From NCBI GenBank assembly GCA_023511755.1, contig JAIMAW010000008.1, forward strand, positions 1 to 13,591: DNA of 13,591 nt. Direction: 5' to 3'. The stretch comes from Candidatus Pacearchaeota archaeon. Its GTDB lineage: Archaea > Nanobdellota > Nanobdellia > Pacearchaeales > UBA284. How positions within the stretch are numbered: position 1 is the stretch's first letter; every line of letters begins with the position of its first letter. The notes beneath the pieces are model-generated. The model was not told where the DNA came from. It worked only from the letters and a program-made list of their open reading frames with translations, and did no database searches. Below, piece by piece: positions 13,183 to 13,591 of this stretch. A program made the position numbers and the translations under genes.

Positions 13183-13591
13183 ATGGCAAGCCGCTTGAAA
13201 AAGAGGAAAAGGTCAGAAATTTCTGCACCGCGAACCGGGCCCAGAGATGAGGTGAGAGAGAAGCTCATCGTTATGCTTTTCCTGGTGTTTGTGATTCTGG
13301 CTATTACAGTATTATTTGAAGGTGCTCCTTACACTATTCCAGAGCAAGAGGCGGGGAAATTTACTAGTGCAGCGACAATAGAAACAGATATGCCGGCAAC
13401 GGGATACCTCAGGAACTCGAGATTCAATGGCTCTGTCAGTCTGACATTGCAAGAAGGTGATTTGTTGCCACCAAACACAGAAATCCTTTTTCTTATAAGT
13501 TCAAACAAGACAAACAATTGTTCAAAATATGTTTGTGATAACAACGTCGTTGTTGATTGGTATAGATATAATAATGCCACAAATGAGTGTG
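13183..13591 (+). CDS. Single-pass membrane protein of unknown function (3' truncated)
   Basis: An ATG placed for a leaderless start opens a frame that runs off the window end after 136 codons. The product has a strongly basic N-terminus (MASRLKKRKR, then PRTGPRDEVREK) and one hydrophobic helix (about residues 28-45, LIVMLFLVFVILAITVLF). A polar part follows with several Asn-x-Ser/Thr sites (NGS, NKT, NCS, NAT), which are possible archaeal N-glycosylation sequons. The basic side would stay in the cytoplasm and the rest face outward. NCSKYVC has two Cys that may pair. Such uncleaved N-terminal anchors with large outer parts are common in archaeal surface proteins. I cannot name a family from this portion. 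Confidence 0.75.
   Translation, partial: MASRLKKRKRSEISAPRTGPRDEVREKLIVMLFLVFVILAITVLFEGAPYTIPEQEAGKFTSAATIETDMPATGYLRNSRFNGSVSLTLQEGDLLPPNTEILFLISSNKTNNCSKYVCDNNVVVDWYRYNNATNEC

Noticed and set aside
13329-13580. 83-codon minus-strand frame at the right edge
   Set aside because: The plus strand carries a longer open frame with a well-placed BRE/TATA, a basic N-terminus and a membrane helix. The minus frame has no promoter.
1-13591. CRISPR arrays, insertion sequences, integrase or attachment sites, tRNA and rRNA genes
   Set aside because: Reading through found no regularly spaced long repeats, no transposase or integrase motifs and no tRNA T-loop consensus within a foldable cloverleaf.

Overview
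The window is archaeal chromosome. It carries archaeal-type threonyl- and valyl-tRNA synthetases, peptide chain release factor aRF1, RNA polymerase subunit Rpo7 (E'), Spt4, ribosomal proteins S24e and S27ae, and TATA/BRE promoters. Compact gene spacing, short proteins and a release factor without its zinc mini-domain would fit a reduced lineage such as a DPANN archaeon (Woesearchaeota/Pacearchaeota-like), but that placement is an inference and nothing here proves it. No tRNA, rRNA, CRISPR array, insertion sequence or integrase was seen.

Left part (1-5370). The 3' end of a TtuA/Ncs6-type tRNA 2-thiolation protein converges on a minus-strand membrane receptor. That receptor has a signal peptide, a beta-rich outer part, one membrane helix and a cytoplasmic class III nucleotidyl-cyclase domain whose catalytic residues all appear to be replaced. 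It is divergent from a gene for an exported or membrane-tethered protein of unknown function, and the shared promoter region holds two pairs of tandem direct repeats. ThrRS and an uncharacterised 164-residue protein follow as a two-gene plus-strand unit.

Middle (5358-6537). ScpA (kleisin of the SMC complex) is on the minus strand with its own promoter. Upstream of it lies a 324-nt stretch without a clear protein gene. It holds a good BRE/TATA promoter on the plus strand with no start codon at the expected distance, a foldable sequence and a hairpin with a U-run, so it may encode a small RNA. A 30-codon frame on the opposite strand is a competing reading.

Right part (6537-13109). A long minus-strand cluster, in transcription order: ValRS, aRF1, an 81-residue Cys-rich protein, ScpB, a PIN-domain protein, an Ap4A-type Nudix hydrolase, Rpo7, Spt4, S24e, S27ae. 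Spacing is tight, three junctions overlap or nearly overlap, and several internal genes have Shine-Dalgarno sequences. The cluster joins translation, transcription and chromosome segregation. ValRS at its head is visibly richer in A+T than its neighbours. At the right edge a truncated plus-strand gene for a single-pass membrane protein diverges from ValRS.

A regularity runs through the window: genes that open a transcription unit have a TATA box centred about 25.5 nt before the A of ATG, which implies leaderless mRNAs, while several genes inside the cluster have Shine-Dalgarno sequences. This rule was used to correct two start sites (1835 for the exported protein, 13094 for ValRS).
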